Notes under the pieces: generated by a model
What the model was told of the DNA's origin: nothing
The model's input: the letters and a program-made list of their open reading frames with translations, nothing else
Database searches by the model: none
Program-made: the position numbers and the translations under genes
Shown here: one piece after another, positions 21,046 to 32,122 of the stretch
How positions within the stretch are numbered: the first letter of the stretch is position 1
Layout: the number at the start of each line of letters is the position of its first letter
NCBI RefSeq assembly: GCF_037126465.1
Contig: NC_088201.1
Span: 126,976,665 to 127,040,664, forward strand
Reading direction: 5' to 3'
Source of the DNA: Ornithodoros turicata
Taxonomy: Eukaryota > Arthropoda > Arachnida > Ixodida > Argasidae
Length of the DNA: 64,000 nt

Positions 21046-22179
21046 GAAACTGTGGGAGCTCTTTGCAGTCGATAAAGCACCCATCAAGGACTCTCCATGC
21101 GAAAATTCACGCATTAAAAACCCGCGGTTTCTCTAAACTCGAATTTTAAACATTCGACTTCATCCGAGTGCAGCACGCCTAGCGTCAAACCGAGAAAACA
21201 TACGTTTATATAGAATATCCACCCCGGCTCACCATCAAGATGACGTCAACACGGGGGCCACTCGCAACACCCACAATTGGCTCAAACGCGTCACGAGGTC
21301 ACGCAATACCTGTCAATTTCCTTCATGAAATGGCATTTCTATGTTAATATGTTTTTATTACAGAGCCTCAAAAAGAAAAATATACCCTGCATTTATCACC
21401 TGCAACAGTTTCTACGATTTTCTTTTCAATCTGTACACGCGTTCCATATATGCTTCCGTATCCGGTCAGCTGTAATGGATGCCGTATGCCGAGCTTGCGA
21501 ACTGCGAACTTGTGTGACTCCCGGTTCATCCTCTTTGTTCGGGTCATTGGATTGGTGTTGGTGTTGGTCGCCATATTCTGAACGTTTCACCCATCGTTGC
21601 GGTGTACTGTTCTTGATCTGCTGCGAAGCAACGAACCGCAACGGCAGTAACTCGCCTCAGCGAAATTCTGTCTGCTGCATCTCAAAGGAGCATGGGGACC
21701 TGATGTTACCTTCAACTCAAGGAACCAAGTGTGCTCTCGTGTGGTCCTGACAGAAAAGTAGTTTCAACAAGGTTAGCAGATTTATTTTTCAGTTCCAAGT
21801 CTACGTACTGAAAACCATGCAAGTGCAGTCGATCGTTCTCGTAGCTGTTGTGTAACGCGTATGCTTTCTTACGTATCCCACAGAACCCTCCACTTTTTCA
21901 ACCAAGTTATCTTTATGAGATCCTTCTGATGGCTTCTTACTAGGCTATGCCGCTCCGAAGCTTTGAGATGGGGAAGCGTCGTGGTAGCTGCACCACCGCT
22001 TTCGAAAGATGAAACAGTCTTTCCACACTGTGCTTACTGGCTTTGTATAGAGTCTGGCAAATCCGACAAACATGGACTGCTTTTTTCAAGAAAGTTTGAA
22101 ATGTAAGTATGTGTACATTGGTTTCACATATCCACCACATATTGAGCGTGTGTATGATTGTACTTTATATGCTACAGCA
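21046..22179. other. no gene recognised
   Basis: Separates the broken LINE coding end from a LINE 3' tail. It may be an insertion or a junction between two copies. The 157-residue plus frame at 21277-21750 shows no domain I recognise. Confidence 0.4.
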
Positions 22180-22415
22180 TATCAGCGTACATTATTATTC
22201 AACACGTAGCTTGGTAAACTCGACATCAGTCACACAAAGCCAACAATTGCCTTTTCTGCAATTGCTTATTTTTATCATATGTTTTTGTCTATATCTCAAT
22301 TTACCAACCAACAAAGTATATTATTTTAGTATAATCGTCTGATATTTAACAAGTCACAGTTTTACCATGGTTTTGGCGCACTGTAGCCCGAGTTGCTTAT
22401 GTGCCATTAAATTGA
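22180..22415 (+). mobile_element. LINE 3' tail ending in TCATCATCATC
   Basis: GGTTTTGGCGCACTGTAGCC followed by GTGCCATTAAATTGAATC and a short ATC repeat. The tail at about 27515-27560 has the same plan (TTTGGCGCATTATGGCC ... GCGCCAGAAAAACCC). It may be the 3' end of the LINE whose coding part breaks at 21045. Confidence 0.55.
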
Positions 22416-22769
22416 ATCATCATCATCTTCAACTGCCATTATTCAGTTGAAGTGCCAGGTGGATATAATGACATGGCGAGATATATTTTTTGCTGTCATC
22501 CTGGAATTGCTCATTTCAGAAGAATAGTCACCGTGAAGTTTATTTTCGTTTTTGGAAACATTAAGAGGACTAAAACCAAACACTTTTCTTTCAGAGCATC
22601 CCTTATGCACCTGCATTTCAATTCCAATCTGTATTACAAGAATGACAGACCACTCAACAGAGATGAACATCTGAAAGTGAAAGAGCTGGAACGGAGATAC
22701 GTTAATCTGTGTGAAAGGTGTTTAGTATGTGTGTGAGTCGAGGACATAGGTCTCGAGCTGATTCCTGTC

Positions 22770-23130
22770 TTCAGAAGAGGTGACAACTATGCTCCTTCTA
22801 TCTATTAACCAGCTCCACTTTTTAGGGTTCCCTGTAAACTAATGGAGCACATCATGTACTACCACGTTGTCAACCAAGTTGAGTCTCTCGATTTCTTTTT
22901 TTAAATTCCAGCATGGCTTTAGAAAAGGGTATTCAGGCAAAACTAACGTAGTGGAATTCGTTCACAGCATTTTGAACTGTCTTGATTTCTGGGTCCACGT
23001 AGATGTAGTATTTTTTTATTTTGTAAGGGCTTTTGGCACTGTGCTGTATGCTCGCGTGTTGGCCAAAGTAGCCTAATTAAAATTTGATCCTGCTAACTGG
23101 ATATGCAGTTTCTCAACTAACCGTAACCGT
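22770..23130 (+). pseudogene. degenerate LINE RT fragment
   Basis: Broken frames contain PVFRRGDNY, FRVPCKLMEHIMYYHV, FQHGFRKGYSGKTNVVEFVH, VDVVFFYFVRAFGTVLYARV and ALAKVA-like sequence. These correspond to RT fingers through motif A, where FLDFAKAFDKVPH is usual. The motif A Asp is lost (FYFVRAFG). 5' and 3' truncated. Confidence 0.75.
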
Positions 23131-23389
23131 TGCGACAACTCGTGAGGAGAACCTATCATATCGCCACCATGCAGCATTTGTTATGTTACATCGCTTCACA
23201 TTTTAATCTAGTCAAAAGCAATGCCTTTTGGTGATCGGTCTTGTATGATTACATGCCCCTCGGTTATGTAACACCACACTGGGTTCTTCAACCTATGAGG
23301 GATGAATAAATATATTTCCAAGTACACTGTTTACGAGGCTCGTTATTCCATTTCGCCACACTACCACAAGCAATTGTTAGAGTAGTGGC

Positions 23390-24090
23390 CCAGGGTATGA
23401 AACTCGCCACTAATCATCATTCAAACAAAGTTCGTAATGTAAAATCCTTTACTGAGGACACCGGGTTAACACAACAATTAAGAATAGAGTAAACGTTTCA
23501 TTGCCTATCCAGGTGGCATCATCCCTACAACAGAGAACAATCAAAAACAACATCAAAGGAGTCAAATCGATGGTGCACATTCCTTTCATCCAACGTATTG
23601 CTTACGCTATTTGGAGGGCACTGTGCCCATCAGGCATTTTGAGTGTGCATATCAAGTTGAGTGCATAGAATGTGATGGAACGTACATTGGCGAGATAGAC
23701 AAAAGACGCGGGACAAGACTAAAAGAGCACACAAGGGACGTTGCCAGGGCTACTAGTGCTTAGCTTAACTAACCAAGACCGAATTAATCTACCATTGCTG
23801 TCCTAAGGGACATATATTTTGATGGTGCAGTAACCTTTGCACATGACTAGCGATGGGGCCCTAGAAAGTTCTTAGAATCCTGCTTTATCAGGCGTGATGC
23901 TTCAGCCTGTAATACAAACCGTGGCCCCCTATCGGATGTGTATGATGCCTTCTTAGATAGGCTGATGTGCTCGTCTTTGGCCTTTGTTGTACTGATGATG
24001 CCACCCGGAAAGGCGACAAAACGTTTACGCTCTGTTTTTAATCGTTGTGTTGAGCGGTGTTTGCAGTAAAGGACGCTACATTATGAGGTC
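23390..24090 (+). pseudogene. Penelope-like element 3' fragment with GIY-YIG nuclease remnant
   Basis: FECAYQVECIECDGTYIGEI followed by RRGTRLKEHTRDVARA is a GIY-YIG-type segment with its Cys pair and downstream Arg. Further on, in shifted frames, RWGPRKFLESCFIRRDASAC and NRGPLSDVYDAF match the C-terminus typical of Penelope-like elements carrying this nuclease. RT is missing and stops are frequent. The nuclease nicks DNA for integration (known). Confidence 0.75.
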
Positions 24091-26395
24091 GTCACCCGGC
24101 TTTTGGAATATATTTTCAAATAAAATTGTTGTTTTACAAAGCTCGATACATTGCAGAAATCATTCTCATTGCCTATCATTTTGAGGGTGCCATTCTTGCA
24201 CTCACATGAAGCACTGAAGGGCCAATTTAAAAAGTAAAGGCAGTCTGATTTATGTTCTTAATGACATGGCACAGCGTATGTACGATGTAGCTCCATTTCA
24301 GAAGCCTGAGAACACTCAACGCAATTAGTGTGCTAGCATCAGATATGGTGTACAGCATTACATATTTGCTTTTGCTAGGGCAACTAAGGAGGGTGGATAG
24401 AAAGGCAGTTACAACCTGTTTCCACAAAAGACACTCAGATCCATTAGCAATTTCCTCCAAGAGAGCCAAGGCTTTTTCTAGATTACTAGAACATGTGTAC
24501 CTGGTTATAAATAACAAGAATTCATCTACCAGAGGTCAGTGTTTCACACACCCTGCTTTCCATCAACACTATTAAAAGGTGTGACCCCCAAACCTGCACA
24601 AAATTCCTGGAGAGTCTTTACTGGACACTGTTGCTGTCCCTCTCACCAGGTGCTCTCTATGAACCTGATTCACAGTTCTGGATGCACTGCCTGAGCTAAC
24701 TTCAGCATGCTTTCCCAACACGAATGGTAACTGCTATGAGGAGTGTTGTACTTACTGAAAGCAGCATGAAATGCTGTACCTTGACAGGTAATGTTGATAT
24801 CCTTCTTAAGACCGTAGACGGATGTTCCTTGCTCCCTTTATTCCAAATTGTACAATCAGACGCAAGCCCACTTGCCACCAAGCCAAGTTGTGCCTCACAG
24901 TCAGTGCAATCAAGGGAATCTATCACTGAGGCTCAGAAAAGCTGTTTTCCATCGGGATCTGATCCAGGACTGAGCCGTGAGTAGCTCCGTGAAAGCACCA
25001 GGGTTTCTTCGAATTTTAGATGTGCCAGCTTGTTTTCCTCCCCCTCCTTCTTTTTATGTAGTAGCTGATTACTTTAGCCTTGTACTGCTTTGGGGATTGA
25101 AGATGTGGAGATGATGTAAGAGGTGGAACTAGGCTTTAGGTAAAATGAGGCAAAGTGTGACTATGTACAAATCTTCTGAGAATGATAACGAAAGGAAAGT
25201 TAGGTAGCAAGTGAGCTGGTGGTGACGATCCATGACTTGAAAACCCGAGACGAGGTAGGGACGATAACAGACAAACACAAACACCGTGTTTGTGTTTGTC
25301 TGTTATCGTCCCTACCTCGTCTCGGGTTTTCAAGTCACGGATCTTCTGAGAATGTTTACGTATCATTCACACAAAGAGAGGATAGGTGTTACATCTTTTT
25401 CCGGTTTTGATATTTATTTATTGATGAATATATCTCAAAGGCCCTCACAGGCATTACATGAGGGGGGACATCAACATGGGTCACTTAACAAATACGGAAG
25501 TTACAAGGAACATACATATTTGGAAGACAGACTCTGTTTTTCGTTCGTTCATCAGTCTTGCTCAAGAAATTGTTCACTGTAGCAATGGTACACAATGTCA
25601 CGAAAGGAGTGCTCATGTATCGTTCCGCAAGACTCATTAAAAAGGACTAGTGTTGTGTTTCAACACAACATATTGAACTCATGAATCATGCATCATCCTG
25701 AGAGCTATAAATCATCCCAAATACAGATGCTGAATTATTTTAAACGCGATAGACGAGCTGTGCGAAGAGGTACCTCCAGTTAGGATCTTGGGTACTCAAA
25801 GCCTGTGGCATTTTCTGTGGGAAAGGCTTGCCAGACCCTTTTCACTGCACAGGCTGGGATGACCATGCTCTGGTTTTTCCCAAGCTTGTGCCATACTCAC
25901 CTTGCAAACTGGCGACACGCAGTGTATCTGCATCGTCTACACAGATGTACATAAAATATAGTTTAGGTAAATAGGTAACCGGTTACAGTACAGTGTGTGT
26001 GCAGTGTCATTTCTACATGTACCTGAGAGCAACTACAGTTTACCTGCCCATACCCTGTACATTACTGCACATGCTGTGTTCTTTTCGAAACCAACATTGT
26101 TTTACTTTTCACTGAATCGACAATCAAGAACACTCAATATCGCTAAAAACCTACGCTAAAACCTTATGCACAGGGCAATACATAAAAACGTGACTTAGGA
26201 CACAGCACACTGACAATTACAAACTATTGGTTTTCTCCAGTTCAGTGTTGTGTACTGTATAGTCTTTTTACGTGCTGCGCCCTGTACTGGAGTTTTTAAC
26301 GACTTTAATGCAGGACCAAACCAGTTTTGGGCGCCCAAATTTTAACATCGTTCGACAAGGACACATGTGACTTACTTCTGAATATAGTCGCTCAT
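24091..26395. other. no gene assigned; one large palindrome
   Basis: Minus-strand frames at 24227-24517 and 24702-24926 and a plus frame at 25458-25640 have no recognisable domains. The only strong structure is the palindrome at 25227-25343. Confidence 0.4.
25171..25354. repeat. 117-bp palindrome bracketed by 14-bp direct repeats
   Basis: Positions 25227-25284 (GATCCATGACTTGAAAACCC...) are the reverse complement of 25285-25343, with one mismatch and essentially no loop. ATCTTCTGAGAATG occurs at 25171-25184 and 25341-25354. The intervening 42 bp (25185-25226) are not inverted. It could extrude a long hairpin. It resembles a template-switch or foldback product rather than a TIR element. Confidence 0.9.
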
Positions 26396-26399
26396 AGGT

Positions 26400-26877
26400 T
26401 CGCGCTGCCCACGGAGTTCAATATGCGACCTTCAGGACAGTCATATTGAAGCATACAAGTTGGAAATCTTCGTGGGTTGTAATGCACTCATACTGCAGTC
26501 ATTCGGCAGTGTTTTCGAGCTCCTGGCAGCACAAGCATTCGATCTCCTTCGGCATTATGACACACCAGCCACACCGGCACCATGAACAGCAAGTGCGCAT
26601 TAAATATCAGAACACGAAATTTCAGAGAACGTATACGTGTTCGATCACAGTGTGCGTTAAAAAGCTCATCGCTTACCTGAAGACAGGCGACACATGCTGT
26701 TTGCTCCATCTGTGACCGATGTTCGTAGAGCTCTAACTTCATCTCACATTCGCAGCATCGGTGACGTTTCGAAAGCCTACCGAGGTGTTTAGCACGCAGA
26801 ATTTTCTTCTCGATCGCAGAAATGTCAGAAAGAAGTTCGGGGCTCGAAGTCTCCGCATTTCTTCCTTCGACGTCCAT
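26400..26877 (-). pseudogene. gene remnant with P2RX7_C-like cysteine-rich domain
   Basis: A 67-codon first exon (26877-26677, ATG in frame) ends at a good GTAAGC donor. It encodes an acidic N-terminus, the basic segment RAKHLGRLSKRHR and cysteine pairs CCEC and CVAC. Downstream, another frame reads CRCGWC...EIECLCCQELENTAE, a TGA (26499-26501), then CITTHEDFQLVCFNMTVLK. This is the zinc-binding pattern seen in the cytoplasmic tail domain of P2X7 receptors, widespread in small invertebrate proteins (family knowledge). No acceptor links the two parts cleanly, so I treat it as decayed or misread. A LINE tail begins on the opposite strand near 27120. Confidence 0.5.
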
Positions 26878-27119
26878 ATTGAAGATCGCTTTCCGGACGA
26901 ATGCCGGCGCTCTCACAAACTCACTAACAACAGAACTTCCGGTCCGGGCGCCCAATGAAACGTGGACCTCGTGCTTTCGTCACGCACACGGAAACTGGAG
27001 GATGTCCAGTACAAAGAGGCTAGATTTCGGCCCCGATTGCGCGAGGAGGAAAAGCGAAGCCGGTTTTCAGCCCGCCGTTTGGCAAACTTTACCGCCGCGC
27101 ACAGCCAAAATATTTCGCG

Positions 27120-27560
27120 TGTGGCTTGGAGGCATATTATACCTTCGTAATAGATGCAAACGAAAGATTTGTCGAACTTCTGGTCAGAATCCCTTTAACA
27201 CATGGATATCTCTTACGGGAAGAAGACCCTCCTGAATGCAGTCACTTTGGGGAACAGCTCTCAGTCCTTCATATCCTCATTGTATGCCCAGCATATCAGC
27301 ATCTTCGTGAACGTCATTTTGTTTTATTCTACAGAAACTTCTTACCACTCCACCCGGCGCTTTTGCTGGGCGATGAAAGTTTCATACCCTTTGAAAATAT
27401 GTTTTTTAAAGATACCGGTTTTTAAAGGATCTGTGATTTTAATTACTAACACTGCACTTAACACTTTTTTAGTAAACACACAAATTTTACGTAGATAGAA
27501 CTTATAGTAGTATTTGGCGCATTATGGCCTGAGTAGCTAGTGCGCCAGAAAAACCCAAAT
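27120..27560 (+). pseudogene. 5'-truncated LINE 3' end (ORF2 zinc tail plus 3' UTR)
   Basis: The frame ending at 27425 reads LTHGYLLREEDPPECSHFGE then LSVLHILIVCPAYQHLRERH, the zinc-binding C-terminus of RNase H-bearing ORF2. In the first cysteine pair the second Cys is changed (CSHF instead of CxxC). A 3' UTR follows with TTTGGCGCATTATGGCC and GCGCCAGAAAAACCC. Short because of 5' truncation at retroposition. Confidence 0.8.
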
Positions 27561-27599
27561 CGAATCAAGCTTTTTAGACAGGAGACCAACTCCGAACGT

Positions 27600-29480
27600 A
27601 GACGAGGGGCAGTTCGACTCGATAGACTGGAGGTAATGTGATTGGTGTCAGGTGAGAAACCGCGTGTAGGTACGGAGTGTCTCTCTGTCTCGCAGGACAT
27701 GTGCCGGTGGTTCCTTCGCATCAGCTAAGACGGAGTATGTCTCAGTGGTCCTAGGAACTCCTAGGCATACTCGGTGGCTACGTGCTTGGATCCGTAGGAG
27801 TTCCATCTCTCCGTTTCTACTCAGGCCGTGTAAATACGGCAAGCTGTACCTTAGGGTTCCTGTTATGAGGGAGCAGTTTAGCTGACGCAGGTCCGCATAC
27901 GTCAACCCCCAGGATGCTCCAGTGACGCGTCGTAGCACGTTGGTATAGTTGTTGGTTTTGGTCAAAGTTGACTTTAGGTGTTTCGACTGTGCCAACCCTC
28001 TGTCTGTGATGATGCCCAAGTATTTATAATGCGGGACAAACTTCAGCGGTATACCCCAACATGAGGGTACTTCCTAAAAGAGCGGCGCGTAAAATCCATG
28101 GCTACCGTTTAGTTTGGTGGGATCGAGAGCCCGCGGTCGGCGAGGTAGGATACAATAGTGTCTAGAGTGGTCTGTAGACGTTGTTGGATCGTATCGCGGC
28201 GGGCAGCTGAGGTCCAGATGCATATGTCGTCAGCATATATTCTTACATGGATATGTTCACATAACTGTAAGGGGAGTGAAGCCATAATGATGTTCAAGAG
28301 CAGTGGACTGAATACGCTTCCTTGTGGAACGCCACGGTGAACGGGATATGTGGTCGTATCTCCCTCTGAAATGTGCACAAATAGGAACCGATCAGAGAGG
28401 AAATCTTGGATCCATGATAGGGGCCGGCCACTTATCCCAGCCTCTTGGAGTGCATGACGCTGTGCAGCACGCTGTCGTACGCCTTCATCACGTCGAGGAA
28501 AACACCAGCTGTTAGCTGTCTTTCAGTCCGAGCTTGTTTATCTATCTATCTATTATTATCTATCGCCGGCCTTCCTTGGCGAAATCCTGCCATGACCTCT
28601 GGGAAATAGGTCCTGGTTTCAAAATACCAGTTTAAGCATGAGTGGATCATGCGCTCCATGATTTTGCCTATGCAGCTGGTAAGGGCTATTGGGCGAAACG
28701 AGTCGAGGTTGTGCGGCGACTTTTTCTGGTTTTAAGATGGGAATTACCATGGCGGTTTTTCATGGACTCGGAACAGTTTTCGTGCACCAAGATTGGTTGA
28801 TTATATTCAGGAGTGTTTGTCGTCCACTCATTGGGAGGTTTTCAATGGCTTTATATGTGACCTGATCTGCCCCCGGGGAGGTGTGCATTCCGGAGTGTTG
28901 TAGCTCTTTGATCGAGAAGAGAACGCCTACAGACGGTTCATCCGATGACTCTAATACGATGGGAATGTCTTTCGCAGCTGCTAGTATGTGATTAGGAGTT
29001 GCAGTTAGGTGAGCACAGTAACCTGCGACCTCTGCGACCTGTAGCTCTGTGCGTCCCGCAGCTAACGATAGCGATCGGAATGGCTGCCTCTCAATCACAG
29101 GTGCAGAGAGACCTTTGAGCACGGACCAAATCCGAGAGAGGGTTTGCGTGAAAGAGGGACGACTCAAAGTTCCTCCAATGGTCGCGTGCAGGTTTGCATA
29201 AATGTCTATGGACTACCTATTCGTTTGGCTTCTGTCCACTGACAGCGACAACGGCAAGCCCTTTCACCATCACCACCACCACCACCACCTGTCCACTGAA
29301 TTGAAGGCCGGACCGGCGGCCTCGGCGCTCGGAGCGGCGGCGGATGGCACGAAGCTTCTCGTATTCTGCGTCTACAGCTGTGAACTTCTCGGGGACGCGG
29401 AAAACTTTCGTAGCGCCTTGGGTAGCTCTGACTACTGTATGGCAAGACCGCCGTCTACTTTTGGTGTGCATGGGGGCAGG
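27600..29480 (-). pseudogene. minus-strand LINE ORF2 fragment (RT), frameshifted
   Basis: Read on the minus strand: linker EYEKLRAIRRRSERRGRR (about 29400), LSRPSFTQTLSRIWSVLKGL, then HTSPGADQVTYKAIENLP, VFLDVMKAYDSVLH (motif A), VPQGSVFSPLLLNIIM (motif B), IRIYADDICIW-like YADD (motif C) and a thumb with LGIITDRGL. Frames break between 28760 and 28378 and again near 28060. A TAGA/TATC repeat block interrupts it at about 28535-28562. A micro-insert lies at 29243-29288. Endonuclease and RNase H are absent. It differs from the 8.5-kb LINE. Confidence 0.82.
29243..29288 (+). mobile_element. micro-insert C (46 bp) with 11-bp target duplication
   Basis: CTGTCCACTGA at 29232-29242 is repeated at 29289-29299. 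Between them is CGACAACGGCAAGCCCTTTC, then CACCATCACC and a CAC tail. Core and tail match micro-insert A read on its minus strand. It lies within the linker region of the minus-strand LINE. Confidence 0.75.
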
Positions 29481-29489
29481 CGGCAAAAT

Positions 29490-30184
29490 TTGTGTTTCCC
29501 TTTTCACACTGTGTTCAAGCAAATGGCCATTTTGTGCCCCCTTCAAATATTATGAACGATTCACATTTTGAAAACTTGTCGGGAAGGGTAGGACTGTACA
29601 TGTTAACGTGCAACGGCTGTACTTTTGCAAATTCAGTGTTGCGGGCAGCAGATGAGATGGACGATGGTGTATGGTAGCCTCCTTCCAGGTGATAGGTCTC
29701 GCACGATAACAAGTTTTGTTAATGCTGCAAAATATTCCTCTGCACAAGCACTGTTGGGATGGATGTCTGTTTAAAGATTCGTAAGAATCACACGTGATCT
29801 TTGTGGAGCAAAATGTCGTCAAACATTCCATTCCCCATAACGGTTTAATATTCTCTGGCAACATGCTTGTCATGATCATGCTATCAGTATGTCGCGTATG
29901 TGCAGGGACCTGCTTAATCATATGTAGTGGAATCGCAGAGTAATCTAGAGTGGACGCGTTCTGGTGTCGTGGAATTTGCATACATCCCACGCCGATGGTA
30001 AATTCAGCACGGTCGTCGAAGAGCATCATAGATTTACAGCCCTAGAATTCTGTCGCGTTCGTAAGTGTATGTTCTTATTGCAAAGAGAATTGCTCGCAAA
30101 CAGACCGATAAGCAAAACTCACGTTCTATTTGAAGTACTCATGTTAGAAACACGTGGTACATTCCATGCACCGCCTGCTTCTAA
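29490..30184. other. no gene recognised
   Basis: Only unrelated short frames. The 159-residue minus frame (30029-29550) shows no domain. Confidence 0.4.
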
Positions 30185-30615
30185 CAGAACAGAAAATTGG
30201 GGGTGAAGGCAAGACGCGTCTCCGAAGATGCGCAATGAAGAAAATAAAGAAAAATTGGTGTGCCTTCACGATTCTCTCTTCTTTTTTTTTTTTTTTGCTG
30301 ACGGTCTACCGAACGGATTTTTGTTCCGAAAACGACTACGATATCAGGTCACCGAAAGGAACAGATGTTCTCATTGGGACAACTTCGTAGCTTTTATAAT
30401 TAAAAAGTTAATTAACGATTTTAGGTAATTAGTCATTTGACGCTTGAACAACATATGGCCAAGAACGTCCGCCAGCCCAGAGATGATAGAAGTGAAAACA
30501 GCATGGCTATAGCCCTTATAGTTTTTTTTTAATGAAAAATCTGTCTCCATCACAGATTTGAATGGAGATTTGGAGGAAATTTGAATGGAGACAGGGATGA
30601 AAAAAAAACACCCTG
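30185..30615. mobile_element. one-armed relative of the foldback MITE at 3752-4891
   Basis: Contains GGGGGTGAAGGCAAGACGCG, TCTCCGAAGATGCGCAATGA and TCTCATTGGGACAACTTCGT, closely matching 4305-4490. It ends in CACCCTG followed by TA (30616-30617). Only one arm is present, so it is a truncated copy or a variant. Confidence 0.65.
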
Positions 30616-30619
30616 TATA

Positions 30620-31410
30620 ATATGAACCTTACATAAATAAATACCTCATTCTAGTTTCTGCATTGTAAGTTACCATGGACATATGTTCGGAGGGAGCCAT
30701 GGTCTTTGTTGCTACAGCCCTGGAAGCCGAGTGCCTTTCGTGCTAAAATCAAGTCTTTTGTCCCAGGCTCCCTCCGTGCTTTATGGGAATAAAGCTGAAA
30801 TGGAAATCCATAAACGAGAAGGCTGGCTACATACAAGCAGTACCAAGCTGTTGCATAAACTTCAAACGGACGCATTAAGAGGTCTTGGTAGTCGCCATTC
30901 ATTCCGCCTTTCTCACCCTATGACCTTGTTCCAAATGCAGGAGAGGAAGAGCCGGCCTTTGTGGTGGCTAGAGTTGCCACCAAGCCGGTATTATACAGCA
31001 CGACCGGTTATTTGCGCGCTCTGCCGGTTGCCTGTAGGAAGGTGATACCGGCAGCCTTTTGCCGGTACTGAAAGATGAAAGTCACTGAAAAGGTTAGCCT
31101 ACATCTTCTGGAATACCGGTCCAGGGCTCTACCAATTGCCTACAGCTGGCTAACCTTTTCAGTGACTTCAATCTTTCATACTCGATTTCTTATTCATTTG
31201 AGGCCTTGTATGTGTTTGTCCTTTCTATATGTGTTCCAGCCTCAGAACATCAATAGCATCATGTTTTCCCGGTATTTGTGGCTAAAGACCTTTCATAAGG
31301 GGGTTTTACGGGGTTTTCCCTTCAACATTCCACTACAGCTTCAATAAATCTGGAGCACAGACCCAACTCCGCTGTCACCAGTCGTGTTCTTACTTATTCA
31401 TTATAATTAT
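30620..31410. other. no gene recognised; contains a 20-bp perfect inverted repeat
   Basis: AGTCACTGAAAAGGTTAGCC (31080-31099) has its exact complement at about 31149-31168, giving a stem with a loop of about 50 nt. CCGGTA/TACCGG motifs cluster at 30980-31070. A spliced or coding gene is not evident. Confidence 0.55.
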
Positions 31411-31708
31411 TATCGTTGTTATTCATTAAGTCTTGCGTTCCGAGGGGAGAAGAGCAGTTTTTGTACAAAGCTGTTGGTGGTTCTGTCGAGCCAGCTAGAA
31501 TTTAAGCCATATACAACATTTATGAGATCTCTGCCTGCAAAAAAGAGTTTGTCTGCGTCGACGCGTTTTTCACAGTAAATTGCAGCCCAATCCGGTTGCT
31601 CCAATACGATCCAGTGCAGCGTTCATGCCTCTTATAGCAATTTCAAGCGTCAATGATCCAGCCACACACAGCAACACATGTTTCCTCTTGTTATTTTGAC
31701 CGGGCACG

Positions 31709-31733
<25 letters not shown>
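31709..31733. repeat. (CT)n microsatellite
   Basis: About 12 CT units. The Ser-Leu frame crossing it is a repeat artefact. Confidence 0.9.
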
Positions 31734-31740
<7 letters not shown>

Positions 31741-32122
31741 GTGCTAGTCCAACCCTCATCCACTTTCCCTTTCCCACGAACATTTCCCCTTTCCTTGTGT
31801 TGGGTAATCCTGTAGTTTATTTCTTCCCAACGGTGTTACACATCAATACAAAGTACATTTTTGGTACACAAAGGAATGATTCCGAACAACGCCGCTCACA
31901 CCGATGAACTGACGCACCCTATCATCTCAATACACTTGAGAATACCCTTTGGATTCTGAATATACGGTTACAGTCTCTTTCTCTCTCGCCTGGCGCTGGC
32001 TGGCGCTTCTCACTTTTCCTTCTGGCGTCTACATCTTCATTTTTGTTTTGTTTAATCCCCTACATTCGGCCATCCTCGAAACTTCTCTTGTCCTCAAGAG
32101 GTTGTACTAGTTCTCTCCAATT

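Noticed and set aside
21277..21750. 157-residue plus-strand frame
   Set aside because: No recognisable domain, and no supporting splice structure. It may be chance.
24227..24926. Two minus-strand frames (96 and 74 residues) as exons of a gene
   Set aside because: I could not find consistent splice phases or any family resemblance.
31653..31907. 84-residue plus-strand frame with a Ser-Leu run
   Set aside because: Driven by the (CT)n microsatellite.
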